In this document: positions 13,171-13,993 of the stretch, piece by piece
How positions within the stretch are numbered: the stretch's first letter is position 1
Layout of the letters: the number at the start of each line of letters is the position of its first letter
Source: Paludibacteraceae bacterium
Lineage (GTDB): Bacteria; Bacteroidota; Bacteroidia; Bacteroidales; Paludibacteraceae
NCBI GenBank assembly: GCA_016302585.1
Contig: JAEDNI010000043.1
Span: 1-13,993 of the forward strand
Reading direction: 5' to 3'
DNA length: 13,993 bases
Program-made: the position numbers and the translations under genes
The notes under the pieces: model-generated
The model's database searches: none
What the model saw: only the letters and a program-made list of their open reading frames with translations
Told to the model about the DNA's origin: nothing

Positions 13171-13993
13171 TTAGCGTTGGATCGGGGCGCACTTGCGTGC
13201 GAGGTATTTCGCTTCGTCCGGATTAAGCAGGGGGGCTGTCTCTTTATAGACGCGCTCATGATAAGCGTTAATCCACGCGATCTCCTTATCGGTCATGAGA
13301 GACATGTCTATGAGGTTCGTGTCGTAGAAACAGAGCGTGAGGGTCTCGAACGTCAGCCATTCGTCTTCGGTCGTTGTGGCTTCGGTCTGTTTGGCAGGGA
13401 TGACGGTAATCAGGTTCTCCGTGCGGATGCCCCATTGACCGGTGCGATAGATACCCGGTTCGTCAGAGACGATATGTCCTACCTCAAGCGGCGTGGGGTT
13501 GTTATCCGTGCGTACGTTCTGCGGACCCTCATGGCAGCCTAAGAAATGGCCGACGCCGTGTCCCGTACCATGTCCGAAAGTGATGCCTGCTTCCCACATA
13601 TATTGCTTGGCTAAGGCATCTAACTGGTTGCCTCTTGTGCCGCGCGGGAAACGAGCCGTCTGGAGCGCTATATGCCCTTTGAGGACGTAGGTGTAGTCTA
13701 ACTTCGCCTGCGTAGGGATCTCTCCTCCGAGCCAGACGGTACGGGTGATGTCCGTGGTGCCGTCAAGGTATTGCCCGCCGCTATCGAGCAGCAACATCCC
13801 TTCGGGTTTGACTACCGCACAGTTCTCCTTCGTCGCGGCATAATGGACGATCGCACCATTGCCTTTATAGCCGGCAATCGTGCCGAAAGACTCGTCTGTG
13901 AAGTTCTCTCCCATGGCGCGGAAGGCATGCAGTTTCTCCATCAGGTCCCATTCGGTCAGCGGTCTTTCGACTTTTGACTTTTGACTTTCGACT
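13171..13993 (-). CDS. Aminopeptidase P family (Xaa-Pro, M24B), C-terminal part
   Basis: The enzyme removes N-terminal residues that precede proline, using two metal ions. The gene runs off the right edge: the frame stays open to 13993, and the ATG at 13941 is internal, because the upstream residues (RPLTEWDLMEK) continue the family pattern. Counting from that internal Met, the metal ligands are D53 (LLLDSGGQY), D64 (TTDITRT), H128 (GHGTGHGVGHF), E161 (SDEPGIY) and E175 (RTENL), with supporting H124 and H132. All are present, so the catalytic domain looks intact. The C-terminal region LTFETLTLCFYDTNLI with a tail to APIQR is typical of the large, roughly 590-residue form, so over 300 N-terminal residues should lie beyond the window. 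A short repeat encodes VESQKSKVER just before the catalytic domain (13964-13993). Transcription ends at the shared terminator 13111-13146. Confidence 0.95.
   Translation of the reverse strand, partial: VESQKSKVERPLTEWDLMEKLHAFRAMGENFTDESFGTIAGYKGNGAIVHYAATKENCAVVKPEGMLLLDSGGQYLDGTTDITRTVWLGGEIPTQAKLDYTYVLKGHIALQTARFPRGTRGNQLDALAKQYMWEAGITFGHGTGHGVGHFLGCHEGPQNVRTDNNPTPLEVGHIVSDEPGIYRTGQWGIRTENLITVIPAKQTEATTTEDEWLTFETLTLCFYDTNLIDMSLMTDKEIAWINAYHERVYKETAPLLNPDEAKYLARKCAPIQR
13964..13993 (-). repeat. AAAAGTC-type repeat inside the aminopeptidase gene
   Basis: The stretch is made of degenerate GTCGAAA/GTCAAAA units of 7 bp and continues to the window edge. It is read in frame as VESQKSKVER, almost the same peptide that a similar repeat encodes at 5184-5216. 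Confidence 0.6.

Overview
The window looks like a chromosomal piece of a Bacteroidales (phylum Bacteroidota) genome. The reasons are a 600-residue S1 protein of the Bacteroidota kind, lipoprotein signal peptides typical of the group, and at least five copies of the Bacteroidota promoter pattern TTTG-N19/20-TAnnTTTG placed just upstream of genes. I cannot name the genus. Most of the window is housekeeping DNA of balanced base composition; the first 1.4 kb is clearly more AT-rich and looks accessory.

Layout. (1) 1-1390: an open frame without a start codon, a small lipoprotein gene, and a 555-bp non-coding stretch with two large fold-back structures, one a 205-bp near-palindrome. (2) 1391-2225: a Fic-family AMP-transferase-type gene with its own promoter, on the minus strand. 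(3) 2349-4321: rpsA (ribosomal protein S1, minus strand) with a UUCG-loop terminator, a leader hairpin and a promoter. (4) 4393-4547: a remnant that reads like the start of a GH97 glycoside hydrolase, lying under two overlapping divergent promoters. (5) 4587-7315: a two-gene plus-strand operon, an EF-hand membrane protein of unknown function coupled by ATGA to a secreted LysM/M23 peptidase. (6) 7382-10826: a minus-strand operon of four genes (putative outer-membrane barrel protein, secreted alpha/beta hydrolase lipoprotein, second lipoprotein, rlmH), overlapping or nearly touching and driven by one promoter. (7) 10883-12961: htpG behind an unusual array of TAGG motifs spaced exactly 10 bp apart. 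(8) 12976-13146: a hairpin with an 11-bp tandem repeat, then a bidirectional terminator. (9) 13171-13993: the C-terminal part of an aminopeptidase P gene, cut by the right edge.

The envelope genes (M23/LysM, barrel, lipoproteins, hydrolase) occupy the middle; rpsA, rlmH and htpG serve translation and protein folding. No complete new system is visible. The most unusual signal is a set of short degenerate repeats that occur both between genes and inside reading frames: two unrelated proteins carry almost the same repeat-encoded peptide (VESIKSKVE and VESQKSKVE), and two lipoproteins have signal peptides whose N-terminal part is made of such repeats. No rRNA, tRNA, CRISPR array, transposase or integrase gene was seen.
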